Assembly: GCA_965226245.1 (NCBI GenBank)
Contig: CBDDCL010000015.1
Coordinates: 6,200,001-6,264,000, forward strand
DNA: 64,000 nt
Direction of reading: 5' to 3'
From: CBDCYS01 sp965226245
GTDB taxonomy: Bacteria; Acidobacteriota; Terriglobia; Bryobacterales; UBA6623
In this document: piece by piece, positions 25,851 to 34,663 of the stretch
Numbering within the stretch: the first letter of the stretch is position 1
How the letters are laid out: each line of letters opens with the position of its first letter
The notes under the pieces: model-generated
The model's database searches: none
The model's input: the letters and a program-made list of their open reading frames with translations, nothing else
Told to the model about the DNA's origin: nothing
Translations under genes and position numbers: made by a program

Positions 25851-26527
25851 TTGATGGCCGGTTGGGCCGCGTACTTTGGAATGGGCAAGGTCTCGACGAG
25901 CGGGGTCGGCCCGTTCACTCATATCAACACGTTTGCCGACCCGTCTGTCGCGGCCGATGCGCGCGTGACGACGATCTACGAGGAACTTGCAGCGGGCGAG
26001 AAGCGGTTGCTTCATTCGATGGCCGTTGACAGCGTGACGTTCAGCGGACGCAATCAGGAAACCGTTCAGATGTCGATGAACTTTATCGGCAGCGGCAACA
26101 AGACGGACGGCGCGGTTACGCTTCCGAGCCTCACGGCGCTAACGTTTTTCAACGGCGGCGACGTAACAGTGAAGCTCGGGCCGCAAGGCGCGACAGTCGA
26201 TATCAGCGAGCGTATCCTTGACTGGTCTTTCACGTTCGGGCAAAACCTGAAAGCGGACCTCGGGTACTCGCCGGGCAACGGCAAGTTCCGCGACAAGATG
26301 TGGTTCGGGAAGCGGGTTGCCTCGGCGACGATCCGCGTTTGGTGGGACACGACGAGCGACATGCTCGACCTTTTCCTAAGGCGCTGATCAGCTCAAACTT
26401 TGCGTTTCTCTTAGGGCTCTACGACGCGCTGATCGTGAAAGTCGAGGGCTACGAACCAAACGAGGCGGGCAACATGGAAGCGACGCACAAGCAAATCGCC
26501 GTCCAGTTGTTGATGGGAAACCTCTAG
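25851..26527 (+). pseudogene. Phage tail tube protein, frameshifted near the C-terminus
   Basis: The main frame encodes FGMGKVSTSGVGPFTHINTF, SVTFSGRNQETVQMSMNFIG and WSFTFGQNLKADLGYSPGNG, the beta-rich pattern of siphovirus-type tail tube proteins. It stops at 26387 (DMLDLFLRR), while the adjacent frame continues KALISSNFAFLLGLYDALIV and ends QIAVQLLMGNL at 26527. One lost base near 26378 explains this. The N-terminus also looks shortened by the deletion that removed the upstream head genes. Confidence 0.6.
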
Positions 26528-26620
26528 AACTGGACGCGGGCGGCGCGTGCCTCCGCCTGACCCGGTCGATCCGTCGATCGAGTTCGGCGGTGAAATGGAC
26601 CCTTACGGTGAGTGGCTGAT

Positions 26621-27467
26621 ATGAGAATCGGAACCAAGAGCGTTTTATTTGGAATACATCAGTTTCTTTTGCATCCTTGGTTTGTCGCTGCGGGATGGTG
26701 GAAGCTCTACGGCTTCCCGTTTGATCCGGTTGTGGGTCGCGTTTTTCGTTCACGATCTCGGGTACTTAGGGAAGCCGAATATGGACGGGCCGGAAGGCGA
26801 AACGCATGTCGAGCTAGGGGCGCGGATTATGTCGGCGTTGTTTGACCGGACCACCTCGGAAGACTTGCCGCTTGTGAACTTGCCGGGCGGTCAATGGCTC
26901 GGGCCGTGGGGTCGATTCTCGCTCTTTCATTCGAGGTTTTACGCGAGGAAATGCGGCGGTCAGTTCTCGCGCCTATGTGTTGCCGACAAGTTAGCGATCT
27001 GCTTAATGCCGAGCTGGCTTTACCTGCCGCTCGCGAGGGCGACGGGCGAACTCCGGGAGTATATGGCGCTCGCCCGGAAGCGTGAGAATACCGCACAGTC
27101 AAAGTACGAGACGATGGCGCTCAACGGCGACGACGAGCGCGAGTGGCATCGCGGCGTTCAGGCCTATATTTTGCGGTGGGTCGATGAGCACAAGGACGGC
27201 AGGCCGGACACTTGGACGCCTGCCGTTGCTGGTGAGTGTGCGGGCAGGACATGGGAACGCGAAGACGACGTTTCTCGGCTCTTTCTTCGCACTAGTGCGG
27301 GGCTGGCCTTTGAGCGGCACGGGGCGAAGATCGGCAAGAAAGCTGAGGACCTAGACGGGCCGGAACGCCGCCTCGCGTTTATGACTGCGACCTTACGTCA
27401 ATATGTGCCTCGGTTTCGATCTCGGTTTCTGCGATGGGCTAGCGGTGACAGGCCGTTGGTGTTGTAA
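26621..27467 (+). pseudogene. Phage-associated HD-motif protein fused to another phage ORF, frameshifted and IS-interrupted
   Basis: ATG 26621 opens MRIGTKSVLFGIHQFLLHPW. A one-base insertion near 26727 shifts the frame, after which the family-like sequence goes on as LWVAFFVHDLGYLGKPNMDG, an HD pair resembling HD-hydrolase folds. Later it has RLCVADKLAICLMPSWLYLP. The C-terminal 70 residues look like a separate protein joined on. The original end, RPLVDFLDDMNE and stop 29110-29112, lies beyond the ISNCY copy 2, which inserted four codons earlier. Confidence 0.45.
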
Positions 27468-29066
27468 CCCAATGATAATGTCCCCTTGAGCACCCAATAG
27501 AAATGTCCCCTAATCTGAGGCTCCGAAGGAGGAGCCGAGATTGGAAAGGACATCGATGAGTGCAAAGGAAGTGAGGCGCGGCGAAGTGCTGAGCCGAGTG
27601 AAACGAGGCGAACTGAAATTGACCGAGGCGGCCGAGCTGCTGGACGTCAGCTACCGCCAGGCGAAGCGTCTCAAGAAGCGTTACGGCGAGGGGGGGAGCA
27701 AAGCTCTCGTGCATGGCAACGTCGGGCGCGCTTCGAACCGAGCCGATGACAAGCGACGCGAGCAGGTTCTCGAGTTGGTGCGCGAGAACTATTCGGGCGA
27801 GCCGCACGAGCGCTTTGGGCCGACGCTGGCGTCGGAACATCTGGCGGCCGATCACAGTCTCGAAGTGCCGCCCGAAACCTTGCGGCGTTGGATGCTCGCC
27901 GCGGGTCTGTGGAGCCGGAGCCGCAAGCGCCAGGCGCATCGCCAGCGGCGGCAGCGCAAAGCGCACTTCGGCGAGCTGATTCAACTCGACGGCTCGCACC
28001 ACGACTGGCTCGAAGGACGCGGCCCGAAAGGCTGCATGATGAACTTCGTCGACGATGCGACCGGCCGGGCGTTGTGCCGTTTCTCCAGCGAGGAAACGAC
28101 TTGGGCGGCGGCCGATCTGCTCCAAGCCTGGGTGCGTCAATACGGCGTTCCGAAGGCGTTGTATTGCGACTGGAAGAACGTCTACCAGCGCCAGCCGACG
28201 TCGCGCGAAGCGCTCGAAGGCATCGAGCCCCAGACGCAGTTCGGGCGCATGTGCGCCAAGCTCGGCATTGGTATCATCGCCGCTTCGTCGCCGCAAGCGA
28301 AGGGCCGCGTGGAACGCCATCACGGCACGCATCAAGACCGCCTGATCAAGAAGATGCGGCTCCAAGGCATTGCCGATTACGAGGCGGCGAACCGCTATCT
28401 CGACGAGCAGTATCTGGACGAACACAACGCCAAGTTTACCTGCGAAGCAGCGGCGGGAGCGGACTTTCACCAACCTCTATCGAAGCGCCTGGACTTGAAG
28501 TGGGTGTTTTGCTTGGAGGCCGAGCGGGTGGTCTCCAACGACCTGGTGGTACGTTTCGAGAACCGTTTTTTGCAGTTGAAACCGCAGCGCAATCAGGCTC
28601 TGGGAGCGGGCGCGAGAGTCACCGTGCAGCAAGCGCGAGAGGCCGAGTTGCAAGTGGTCTACGAAGGCCGCGCGGTAGCTTTTGAAGAGATCGCCCGGCC
28701 GCAGCCGAAGCCGCGCCCAGAGCCGAAACAACGAGCGGTTCCGCGGCGGTCCAAGCCGGCCGCGGACCACCCCTGGCGTAAGTCACTGCGTTCGAAAAAG
28801 CGCGCGGCGACGACATAAAAAGGCAGGGCTGTGGAAATGACGGGCCGGATGGAAAGCGTGGAAAACCTCGGCGAACAGCGAAGAGGGTTCGCATCACAAC
28901 GACCGGTTTCCCACCCTTCCCACCGTCCCTTGGAAATCGCTAAAGCGATTCCCACATTCCCACAGCCCCGACGACGACGATTCTCTCTTACAAACTTACA
29001 AACAACAAACCCAAGGGGACATTTCTATTGTGCTACCGAGGGGGACATTTCTATTGTGCTACAACA
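27460..29066 (+). mobile_element. Complete ISNCY-family element (copy 2), about 1.6 kb, with 16 bp target duplication
   Basis: The left end TGTTGTAACCCAATGATAAT and the reverse complement of the right end TGTTGTAGCACAATAGAAAT form an imperfect inverted repeat of about 50 bp, each containing two copies of a CAATAGAAATGTCCCC-like block. The flanks carry the direct repeat GGTGACAGGCCGTTGG (27444-27459 and 29068-29083). A 250 bp 3' non-coding part follows the transposase and is conserved in copy 1. Removing the element joins SGDRPLV to DFLDDMNE in frame. Confidence 0.88.
27556..28818 (+). CDS. ISNCY-family transposase
   Basis: A 420-residue protein, intact. The N-terminal helix-turn-helix reads LTEAAELLDVSYRQAKRLKK. 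The integrase-like core has FGELIQLDGSHHDWLEGRGP, FVDDATGRALCRF, ALYCDWKNVYQRQPTS and QAKGRVERHHGTHQDRLIKK, giving plausible D, D, E positions. The C-terminus is basic (SKPAADHPWRKSLRSKKRAA). It may be active and may have mobilised copy 1. ATG 27556 is chosen; a further ATG-less open stretch upstream (to 27541) adds five residues. Confidence 0.88.
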   Translation: MSAKEVRRGEVLSRVKRGELKLTEAAELLDVSYRQAKRLKKRYGEGGSKALVHGNVGRASNRADDKRREQVLELVRENYSGEPHERFGPTLASEHLAADHSLEVPPETLRRWMLAAGLWSRSRKRQAHRQRRQRKAHFGELIQLDGSHHDWLEGRGPKGCMMNFVDDATGRALCRFSSEETTWAAADLLQAWVRQYGVPKALYCDWKNVYQRQPTSREALEGIEPQTQFGRMCAKLGIGIIAASSPQAKGRVERHHGTHQDRLIKKMRLQGIADYEAANRYLDEQYLDEHNAKFTCEAAAGADFHQPLSKRLDLKWVFCLEAERVVSNDLVVRFENRFLQLKPQRNQALGAGARVTVQQAREAELQVVYEGRAVAFEEIARPQPKPRPEPKQRAVPRRSKPAADHPWRKSLRSKKRAATT

Positions 29067-29116
29067 GGGTGACAGGCCGTTGGTTGACTTTCTCGATGAT
29101 ATGAACGAGTAAGCGT

Positions 29117-29884
29117 ATGGCGCTTGTCTCCACAGAGTTACTCGACCGGTTGACTGCTCAGCAGAACATACCGCTCGCGCTCGCGTACGGGCGTCACCTC
29201 GTCGCGGGTAATGTGATTCTGCGGGACGACGACACGACGTTGGACATAACGACGCTCTTTGTCGCGCTCGGCGAGGGTGAGTGGGATAACGTCGAGGAGC
29301 TGCGGTTGAACGGGCTTGTTCTGGACAGCTCGAAGTTTCACTTCCATCCTGGAAAAGACGGCGAGGTCGGGACGGGCGGAGTGCCGGGCGATCAGAAGAT
29401 CGATCTATGGTTGCCGACCGGGATTCAAGGTTTGACGTTCTCGCGAACGGCGTACGTCGTCATTCGATCCGACGCGGATATAGAAGCGCCGACGAGCGAT
29501 TTCTTCGTTCTTGGAAAGTACAGAACGCGCAAGGTGCGCACCTATGACGCGAACGGCGTCGAGACCGGTTTCCGCTACAGCGCAAACCCGGTTTGGCACG
29601 TCCTCGACTTGCTGCGCTTACGTGACCCGACGACGCGGATCAATTTTGCGATGTTCGCAGCCGAGGCGGTAGTCTGCGACGAGCTGATCACTGTTGACAG
29701 CGGAGCGAACGTGGGCCTGCGAGGTCGCGTCTATCGTCGCGTTCGCACCGGTCGCCGTGGTGCTCATGATCGCGGTCGCCATTGTCGTGTTTGTGTTGGT
29801 GGTACCAGGGGCAGCGGAGACGCCTGCGGCTCTGCCGTGGGTTCCGGCGGGTCTATACCTCGGAACGTGTTAGAGGGGCTCTGA
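29117..29884 (+). CDS. Phage tail protein, C-terminus disrupted
   Basis: The first ~200 residues look native: MALVSTELLDRLTAQQNIPL, GGVPGDQKIDLWLPTGIQGL, then TFSRTAYVVIRSDADIEAPT and NPVWHVLDLLRLRDP. This matches tail tip/baseplate-type proteins of siphoviruses in general character. From about 29712 the frame becomes arginine/glycine-rich (RGRVYRRVRTGRRGAHDRG), and a different frame shows a hydrophobic helix, so the real C-terminus is lost to a deletion. Confidence 0.5.
   Translation: MALVSTELLDRLTAQQNIPLALAYGRHLVAGNVILRDDDTTLDITTLFVALGEGEWDNVEELRLNGLVLDSSKFHFHPGKDGEVGTGGVPGDQKIDLWLPTGIQGLTFSRTAYVVIRSDADIEAPTSDFFVLGKYRTRKVRTYDANGVETGFRYSANPVWHVLDLLRLRDPTTRINFAMFAAEAVVCDELITVDSGANVGLRGRVYRRVRTGRRGAHDRGRHCRVCVGGTRGSGDACGSAVGSGGSIPRNVLEGL
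29757..29873 (+). CDS. Small membrane-segment ORF, possibly a remnant
   Basis: The frame holds VVLMIAVAIVVFVLVVPGAA, a clear membrane helix, and ends ALPWVPAGLYLGTC. It is open upstream (PVAVVL) without a better start. It could be a holin-like or other small phage membrane protein, truncated at its 5' side by fusion to the tail gene. Confidence 0.3.
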   Translation: MVLMIAVAIVVFVLVVPGAAETPAALPWVPAGLYLGTC

Positions 29885-30044
29885 GAGCCTATGAGAGTAG
29901 GGCGCGGGCGGACTTAAATGACCCGTTGCGCCACAGGCGGCGCGACCGGTTGCCGCGTGCTTTTACGTCGGCGGGGACTCGGTACGCCGCGCCGGTCGGT
30001 TCGCGCCTTGCTCTCAGGGCTGCTCGGGTGTCTCGCACGAGCGT

Positions 30045-30872
30045 CTAGGCTAGAAACGGGCCGTGTGTTCCACTGACACGCGACCCGTGGGGGGTGAACT
30101 TCTCGGCCCCGTAAAAACGCCGTCCCCCGGCCGGGGCCCTCCAGCACAGCCGCGCGTCCTTGCGGGCGCGGGCAATGATCTCGCTGCGCTCGCGCGGGGC
30201 CGTCAAAACCGTGCGGCTGCAAAAGCTGCCGGCGGCGGCCAGCACCATCGTCTGGCGGCGCGCCCCGGCTTGATCCAAGCTCTGCCGCAATGCCCCCATC
30301 ATCTCGACGAAGCGTTGCCAGAGATTGTGCTGCTTGACTTGTTGGCGGTATTGCTGGCGCTGCTCGGAGTCGGCCCGGCGGCCGGGCTTCTTCACCGCCG
30401 GAGTGTCCTGAAAGCGGATCGGCAGTGCTCGCGCGTCAACTCCCTCCTGCTCGAGCGGCAGCAGCAGCGAGGCTTGCAAGAAGCGCCATCCCAGCATCAG
30501 ATTGCAATGAAACGGCGGCGACATGGGATCGCGCTGGTAGCAGGCCTGTTCGATCGAGCGGCCGGTTTTGTGCAGACGAGTGTCATCGACGGCGACGCCG
30601 ATCAGAGGTCCCCGGCACCACGCCAAAGCGCTTTCCACAATCGGCTGAAACAACTGTTGCGGCTGCCACTGGCAGCGCGAATGCAGGAAATACTCGGCGC
30701 TCCAGCTGCGCTGCGAGCCGCCGTTGGTCCAGATAATGCGCGTCAGGGTGCGGCGTCCCAGACAGACCAGCGAACCCAGCGCCTGGCGCTGAGCGCGGAG
30801 ATGCGTGCGCCCCTGCGGAAACACCCCTCGCCAGCGGGAGCTGATCGCGGTGAAGTTCTCTAACAGCGTCAT
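30045..30872 (-). CDS. DDE-type transposase (family unassigned), C-terminally truncated
   Basis: A 275-residue frame. It contains WTNGGSQRSWSAEYFLHSRC, then GVAVDDTRLHKTGRSIEQAC (likely first catalytic Asp region) and HCNLMLGWRFLQASLLLPL, as in IS4/IS701-type DDE proteins. The last third, with the remaining catalytic residues, is missing: the frame ends in GSRVSGTHGPFLA with no family-like sequence further left. Its ATG overlaps the stop of the upstream helix-turn-helix ORF as ATGA. Confidence 0.6.
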   Translation of the reverse strand: MTLLENFTAISSRWRGVFPQGRTHLRAQRQALGSLVCLGRRTLTRIIWTNGGSQRSWSAEYFLHSRCQWQPQQLFQPIVESALAWCRGPLIGVAVDDTRLHKTGRSIEQACYQRDPMSPPFHCNLMLGWRFLQASLLLPLEQEGVDARALPIRFQDTPAVKKPGRRADSEQRQQYRQQVKQHNLWQRFVEMMGALRQSLDQAGARRQTMVLAAAGSFCSRTVLTAPRERSEIIARARKDARLCWRAPAGGRRFYGAEKFTPHGSRVSGTHGPFLA

Positions 30873-31270
30873 GGGGACTCCTTTTCTGAAGCTGGTTCGG
30901 AAGCTGATTCTCGTAAAGCAAAAGTGTTTTTGGCGGTGCGGAGGAAGCGGTCGCGGCGGGCTATTTTTTTCGACAAGGAGGAGACGAGGCTTTCGCGGTC
31001 CACGGCAACGCCGAAGCGGGAGTGGATGCGGGCGATCAGCTCGGAGATGTGGAGAGGGGAGCGGACAGATGTAAGTATGTCAAAAGCCATATTGATCTGA
31101 GACAGACGGGAAGGGGTGCTGGGGCGAGCCGGGGGAGGATCTTTTCGGAGCCGGCGGACAGCGCGAAGCTGAGCGTCGAGGGAAGATTCGATGGTGCCAA
31201 GGATAAGATCTTTGAGTTCGGGGTCCATGCCGAATGGGAAAGGAAGTTTCCAGAGTTTAGAATGACACAC
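30869..31270 (-). CDS. Winged-helix accessory ORF of the truncated IS
   Basis: A 133-residue protein with MAFDILTSVRSPLHISELIA followed by RIHSRFGVAVDRESLVSSLS and KKIARRDRFLRTAKNTFAL, a winged helix of the HARE-HTH kind. MDPELKD at residue 15 is a more likely start than the first ATG. Overlap with the transposase start by four bases suggests coupled translation. A palindrome AGTCGGTCTGTC / GACAGACTGACT at 31272-31307 lies upstream and may be the IS end. Confidence 0.5.
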   Translation of the reverse strand: MCHSKLWKLPFPFGMDPELKDLILGTIESSLDAQLRAVRRLRKDPPPARPSTPSRLSQINMAFDILTSVRSPLHISELIARIHSRFGVAVDRESLVSSLSKKIARRDRFLRTAKNTFALRESASEPASEKESP

Positions 31271-31430
31271 TTCAGTCGGTCTGTCAACAATAGAATAGAC
31301 AGACTGACTTTATCTAGGCATGATCACGGCCTGAGAGCCAGCAACGGAGAGCAAGAAACCCGCTCCTCGCATAAAATATCAAGCCCTCGAAATGTAGAAA
31401 CTCCAGGCGTCGACACGGCACGCCAGAATG

Positions 31431-31541
31431 CCCGCGCCAGTGTGCCCAGCAGGGGCTGATTCTAGCAGGATGAAACGATCCTGCCGGGACCGATGGAGCT
31501 AACCGCAGGGAACCGCAGAGCGGAAGGCGCGGGGCGCAAGT
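31431..31541. repeat. Dispersed repeat A, copy 1 (inverted relative to 58594-58697)
   Basis: The reverse complement of this block is nearly identical to 58594-58697, including CCGCTCTGCGGTTCCCTGCG and ATCCTGCTAGAATCAGCCCC. It is non-coding and borders the response-regulator fragment. Confidence 0.75.
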
Positions 31542-31613
31542 CGCGCGGCCAAGCCGCAGGAAGCGGGAAACAAACCTTTGACAGCAGGAACACGAACCGG
31601 CAGAGAGGCCGCC

Positions 31614-31931
31614 TTGGCGCAGGTCCGCTTCGAGCCTCACGATTCGCTCGGCGGCGCCCAAACGGGCCTGCAGCTCGTGAGGGTTGAAAGGTTTCGAGAC
31701 GAAGTCGTCCACTCCCGCGGCCAGGGCCTCGATCAAATGTTGTTTCTCCTGTTTCGAGGTCAGGAACAGGATGTAGGTATAGATGGGCAGGTCAGCGCTG
31801 CGGACTTGGCGGCACAGCTCGATCCCGCTCATCTCGGGCATCTCCCAGTCGGTGATGATGACCGGGAACCACTCCGCCAGAAACTTGTTGCGGGCATCAG
31901 TTCCGTCGCATGCCGTGATGGGCTCGTGGCC
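31614..31931 (-). pseudogene. Response regulator receiver domain fragment
   Basis: About 106 residues of a CheY-like domain: ITDWEMPEMSGIELCRQVRS with the phosphoacceptor Asp, then YILFLTSKQEKQHLIEALAA and GVDDFVSKPFNPHEL with the conserved Lys. The first strand and acidic pocket are missing and replaced by repeat sequence. Beyond RIVRLEADLRQ the frame runs into repeat A. Both ends are thus cut by repeats and no output domain remains. The closest type is a PleD/CheY-like receiver. Confidence 0.75.
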
Positions 31932-32004
31932 CAGAATGGCGCGTGGTCTTGTTTTGGGCATCGATGAACGCCCTTGACACAGCGCTCTGCCGCGGAGGCA
32001 CGTG

Positions 32005-32130
32005 CATCCGTTTGTTTTCCTGCGCCCCGTCCGGAGCTTCTCCTCGCAGGGTTTCGGACCCAGGGTTCCACTTCGCTCCACCCATGGGCTACGATCCGGC
32101 GCCGCTTCGCGGCTCAAGGCTCTCAACGAG
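32005..32130. repeat. Dispersed repeat B, copy 1
   Basis: Shares CACCCATGGGCTACGATC and CGCTTCGCGGCTCAAG and the order between them with 46350-46470 and 47945-48065, all in the same orientation. It is non-coding and bounds the response-regulator fragment on its right. Confidence 0.8.
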
Positions 32131-32187
32131 CGGCTGACGGGCTCAAAGTGAGCGGCTCATGGCTCTAAGTGACGGGGTGCCAGCGCC

Positions 32188-32312
32188 TATCCTCAACTGC
32201 GCTTCGTAGCGCTGCTGGAAAACAGCACGCACGTGCTGTTTGGCTCTCGCATGGGACCCTACGCGGTGAGTGAAATCGCACTGGCCCGGCAGCTGCTGCC
32301 GACGCTCGCACC
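32188..32312 (+). pseudogene. IS4-family transposase remnant
   Basis: One frame reads YPQLRFVALLENSTHVLFGS, then RMGPYAVSEIALARQLLPTL. This is the region ahead of the second catalytic Asp of IS4-type transposases. There is no start, no stop of its own and no flanking transposase sequence, so it is a relic about 40 codons long beside the MATE gene. Confidence 0.5.
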
Positions 32313-32318
32313 GCGCCC

Positions 32319-33755
32319 TCAAACCATTCTTGTCTTCCAGCGGCCGCGCCGGAACAGCGTGACCCCGATGATTGTCCAGGTGACTGCCGTTAGCGCGACG
32401 GCAACATAGACCCCGGTGGGGCCGAGATCGAGAACGTGCGCGAGGGTGTAGGCCAGAGGCAATTGCCACAGCCAGTAGCAAACGAGGTTGATGAAGGTCG
32501 GCGTATCGGTGTCTCCGGCGCCGTTGAAGGCTGCCGCGGTGACCATGCTGTAGGCGGCGAAAATCTGCCCGGCGCTTAGGATTCGCAGCGCTTCGACTCC
32601 CACGCGAATCACTGCCGGGTCTTGTGTGAAGAACGCGATGAAAGGTTCGGCAAACATCCAGAACAGCACCGTCACCGAGCTGAGAAAGATCGTGTTGTAA
32701 AAACCCGCCAGCCAGACGGCGCGCTCGGCGCGTTCCGGCTTTCCCGCACCCAGCGACTGCCCAACCAGCGTCGAGGCGGCGTTGGCGAGACCCCATGAAA
32801 TCAAGATGGAAAACATGATTAGCCGCAGGGCGATCGTGTAGCCGGCCAAGGTCATCGATCCGAACAAGGCGATGATGCGCATGATGCCGAGCCAGCTCGC
32901 CGTGGCGACAAAGAACTGGGCGATGCCGCTGGCCGACACCCGCAGCAAGCGCTTCATGACGGGGAGATCCAGACGAAGCTGGTCCGGCTTCACCGCGACG
33001 CGGTGTTTGCCGCCGAGAAGCACCCCGAATTGGTAGGCGACTCCGATGCCGCGGCCGATGGTGGTCGCGACCGCCGCGCCCAGAAGCCCCAGCTCCGGGA
33101 ACGGCCCCCAGCCGAAGATCAGACAGGGGTCGAGAATCATGTTGATGATGTTGGCCAGCCATAGGGCGCGCATGGCGATCGCGGCATCCCCGGCCCCGCG
33201 AAAAATCGCGTTATTGAGAAAGATCAGAAAAATCGTAATGGAGCCGCCGAGCAACATCGCCAGGTAGGGCCAGCCGGCTGCTACCTCGGGCGCCGCTCCC
33301 ATCCAAGTAAGCAACCGCGGAGCCAGCAGGACGCCTGCCAGCGCCAGAGGCATGGAAAACAAGACGCCGGCGAGAATCGCTTGCACCGCCGCGCGTCCGG
33401 CTCCTTCCGGGTCCCCTTCCCCGATGCGGCGAGCGACCAGGGCGGTGGCCCCCATGCTCAGCCCCAGCGCGATCGCGAACAGAATAACCAGCACCGAGGC
33501 GCTCAGTCCGACCGTCGCGACCGCGTCGGAGCCCAGCTTGCCAACGAAGTAGATGTCGACCAGCCCGAACGTCGACTCCATGAGGAGTTCGAGCATCATC
33601 GGAATCGCCAGCAGAGTAATGGCCCGGGAAAGGCTGCCCGAGGTGTAGTCTTCCCGGGTGCCCTTTACCGCCGCCCAGGCATCATGGAGAAAAGCCCGGG
33701 AGCCCGCCGGCGCCAGCGTCTGGGTAGACGAAATCTGTCGCGATTCAGATGACAC
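32319..33755 (-). CDS. MATE family efflux transporter
   Basis: A 478-residue inner-membrane protein with about 12 hydrophobic segments in two related halves. Family features include IPMMLELLMESTFGLVDIYF in helix 1, LGLSMGATALVARRIGEGD in the first half and the equivalent NAASTLVGQSLGAGKPERAE in the second. MATE proteins export cationic drugs or metabolites by sodium or proton antiport. It is full length. There is no regulator next to it; the flanks are repeats and an IS relic. Confidence 0.92.
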   Translation of the reverse strand: MSSESRQISSTQTLAPAGSRAFLHDAWAAVKGTREDYTSGSLSRAITLLAIPMMLELLMESTFGLVDIYFVGKLGSDAVATVGLSASVLVILFAIALGLSMGATALVARRIGEGDPEGAGRAAVQAILAGVLFSMPLALAGVLLAPRLLTWMGAAPEVAAGWPYLAMLLGGSITIFLIFLNNAIFRGAGDAAIAMRALWLANIINMILDPCLIFGWGPFPELGLLGAAVATTIGRGIGVAYQFGVLLGGKHRVAVKPDQLRLDLPVMKRLLRVSASGIAQFFVATASWLGIMRIIALFGSMTLAGYTIALRLIMFSILISWGLANAASTLVGQSLGAGKPERAERAVWLAGFYNTIFLSSVTVLFWMFAEPFIAFFTQDPAVIRVGVEALRILSAGQIFAAYSMVTAAAFNGAGDTDTPTFINLVCYWLWQLPLAYTLAHVLDLGPTGVYVAVALTAVTWTIIGVTLFRRGRWKTRMV

Positions 33756-33854
33756 GTTCGGGAACCATCAACCTGGAGAAGAGGGGAGGGGCCGCGGGAG
33801 ACTTCTTCCATTATGGAGCCTCGGCGGGGAAAATGGCGGGTTCGATCCGGTCAG

Positions 33855-34238
33855 CTACGTCCGGGAGTGGGCTATCAGGGAGTGAATGATTTGTTTGGTT
33901 CTCTCGGATGAGAAAAGATCGCGGAGGAAATTCAGGAACTCTTCTTCGGATTGGATGGGGATCAATAACCCTGCTTCATCAAAAGCCTCAACTGGATACA
34001 ACGAGGGGCCATGCGTAAAGCTAAATAGGTCAAACGTGTAATGGCTCAGAGCCGGCGCCACGAACATGAACGTGTGCTGGAGTTGCTCACCGAGGGTGAC
34101 CGTCCGGACATTGCCGACGATCAAGCCTTCAGTCTTATCCGCCAGCAGAGTGGCTTGTTCCCTCAGAATCGCAACTGGCGACCTCAATTCAGTAGTCGCG
34201 ATGTCGGCCGGCCAGAGATCCTGAGTGTGGGTGGACAT
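33855..34238 (-). CDS. Hypothetical protein downstream of an EEP-like gene
   Basis: A 127-residue soluble protein starting MSTHTQDLWPADIATTELRS. It has a central part (GEQLQHTFMFVAPALSHYTF) and a helical C-terminus (EEEFLNFLRDLFSSERTKQI). It is 18 bp after the EEP-type ORF on the same strand, suggesting an operon. No family is recognised. Confidence 0.55.
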   Translation of the reverse strand: MSTHTQDLWPADIATTELRSPVAILREQATLLADKTEGLIVGNVRTVTLGEQLQHTFMFVAPALSHYTFDLFSFTHGPSLYPVEAFDEAGLLIPIQSEEEFLNFLRDLFSSERTKQIIHSLIAHSRT

Positions 34239-34256
34239 TGTCGAATCAAAACACGT

Positions 34257-34547
34257 CTACAAATCTAGTTTAAATAATACTGGAAGATGGTCCGATCCTG
34301 CCGCCTTGTCCGGAAGGCCGGATGGCGACAACAGCGAGCTGTCGCCGTCTTCGGTCAAGATTCTAAGTTCTTCGCTCGGGAATCTGTCCATTAGGTCTGG
34401 GCGCAAAAGCACTGCTAGCAGCATCGTTGCCGTTGGGATAGCCCATTCCGCCAGGATCAAGACATCAACCTGATGCTGGTACGTGAGGGCGGAGACGACA
34501 CCCTCGAGCGGCCGCTTGTTGAGGTTCCAGAAGAGGAAAGTCAGCAT
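34257..34547 (-). pseudogene. Endonuclease/exonuclease/phosphatase-like protein with a large internal deletion
   Basis: A 96-residue product. The start MLTFLFWNLNKRPLEGVVSA and VDVLILAEW are the first strand and second strand (WNLN, AEW) of EEP nucleases, and the end GSDHLPVLFKLDL is their last catalytic motif (SDH). EEP domains need about 230-280 residues, so roughly 180-200 have been removed in frame, joined near IPTATMLLAVLLRPDLMDRF. The remaining protein cannot form the active site. Confidence 0.6.
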
Positions 34548-34663
34548 TTGCGGGGGAATCAGAGGACTTCCAACATTCTGACCGAAAGGAGTCTGTCGGC
34601 GCAGTTCGGGAACAGCAGTTCACCGGCAGTGGAAAGTTGAGCGCCGCGGAGTTTGTCTCGCAT

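Noticed and set aside
28831..29112. ORF across the right end of ISNCY copy 2.
   Set aside because: It is translated IS end fused by chance to the last codons of the interrupted phage gene.
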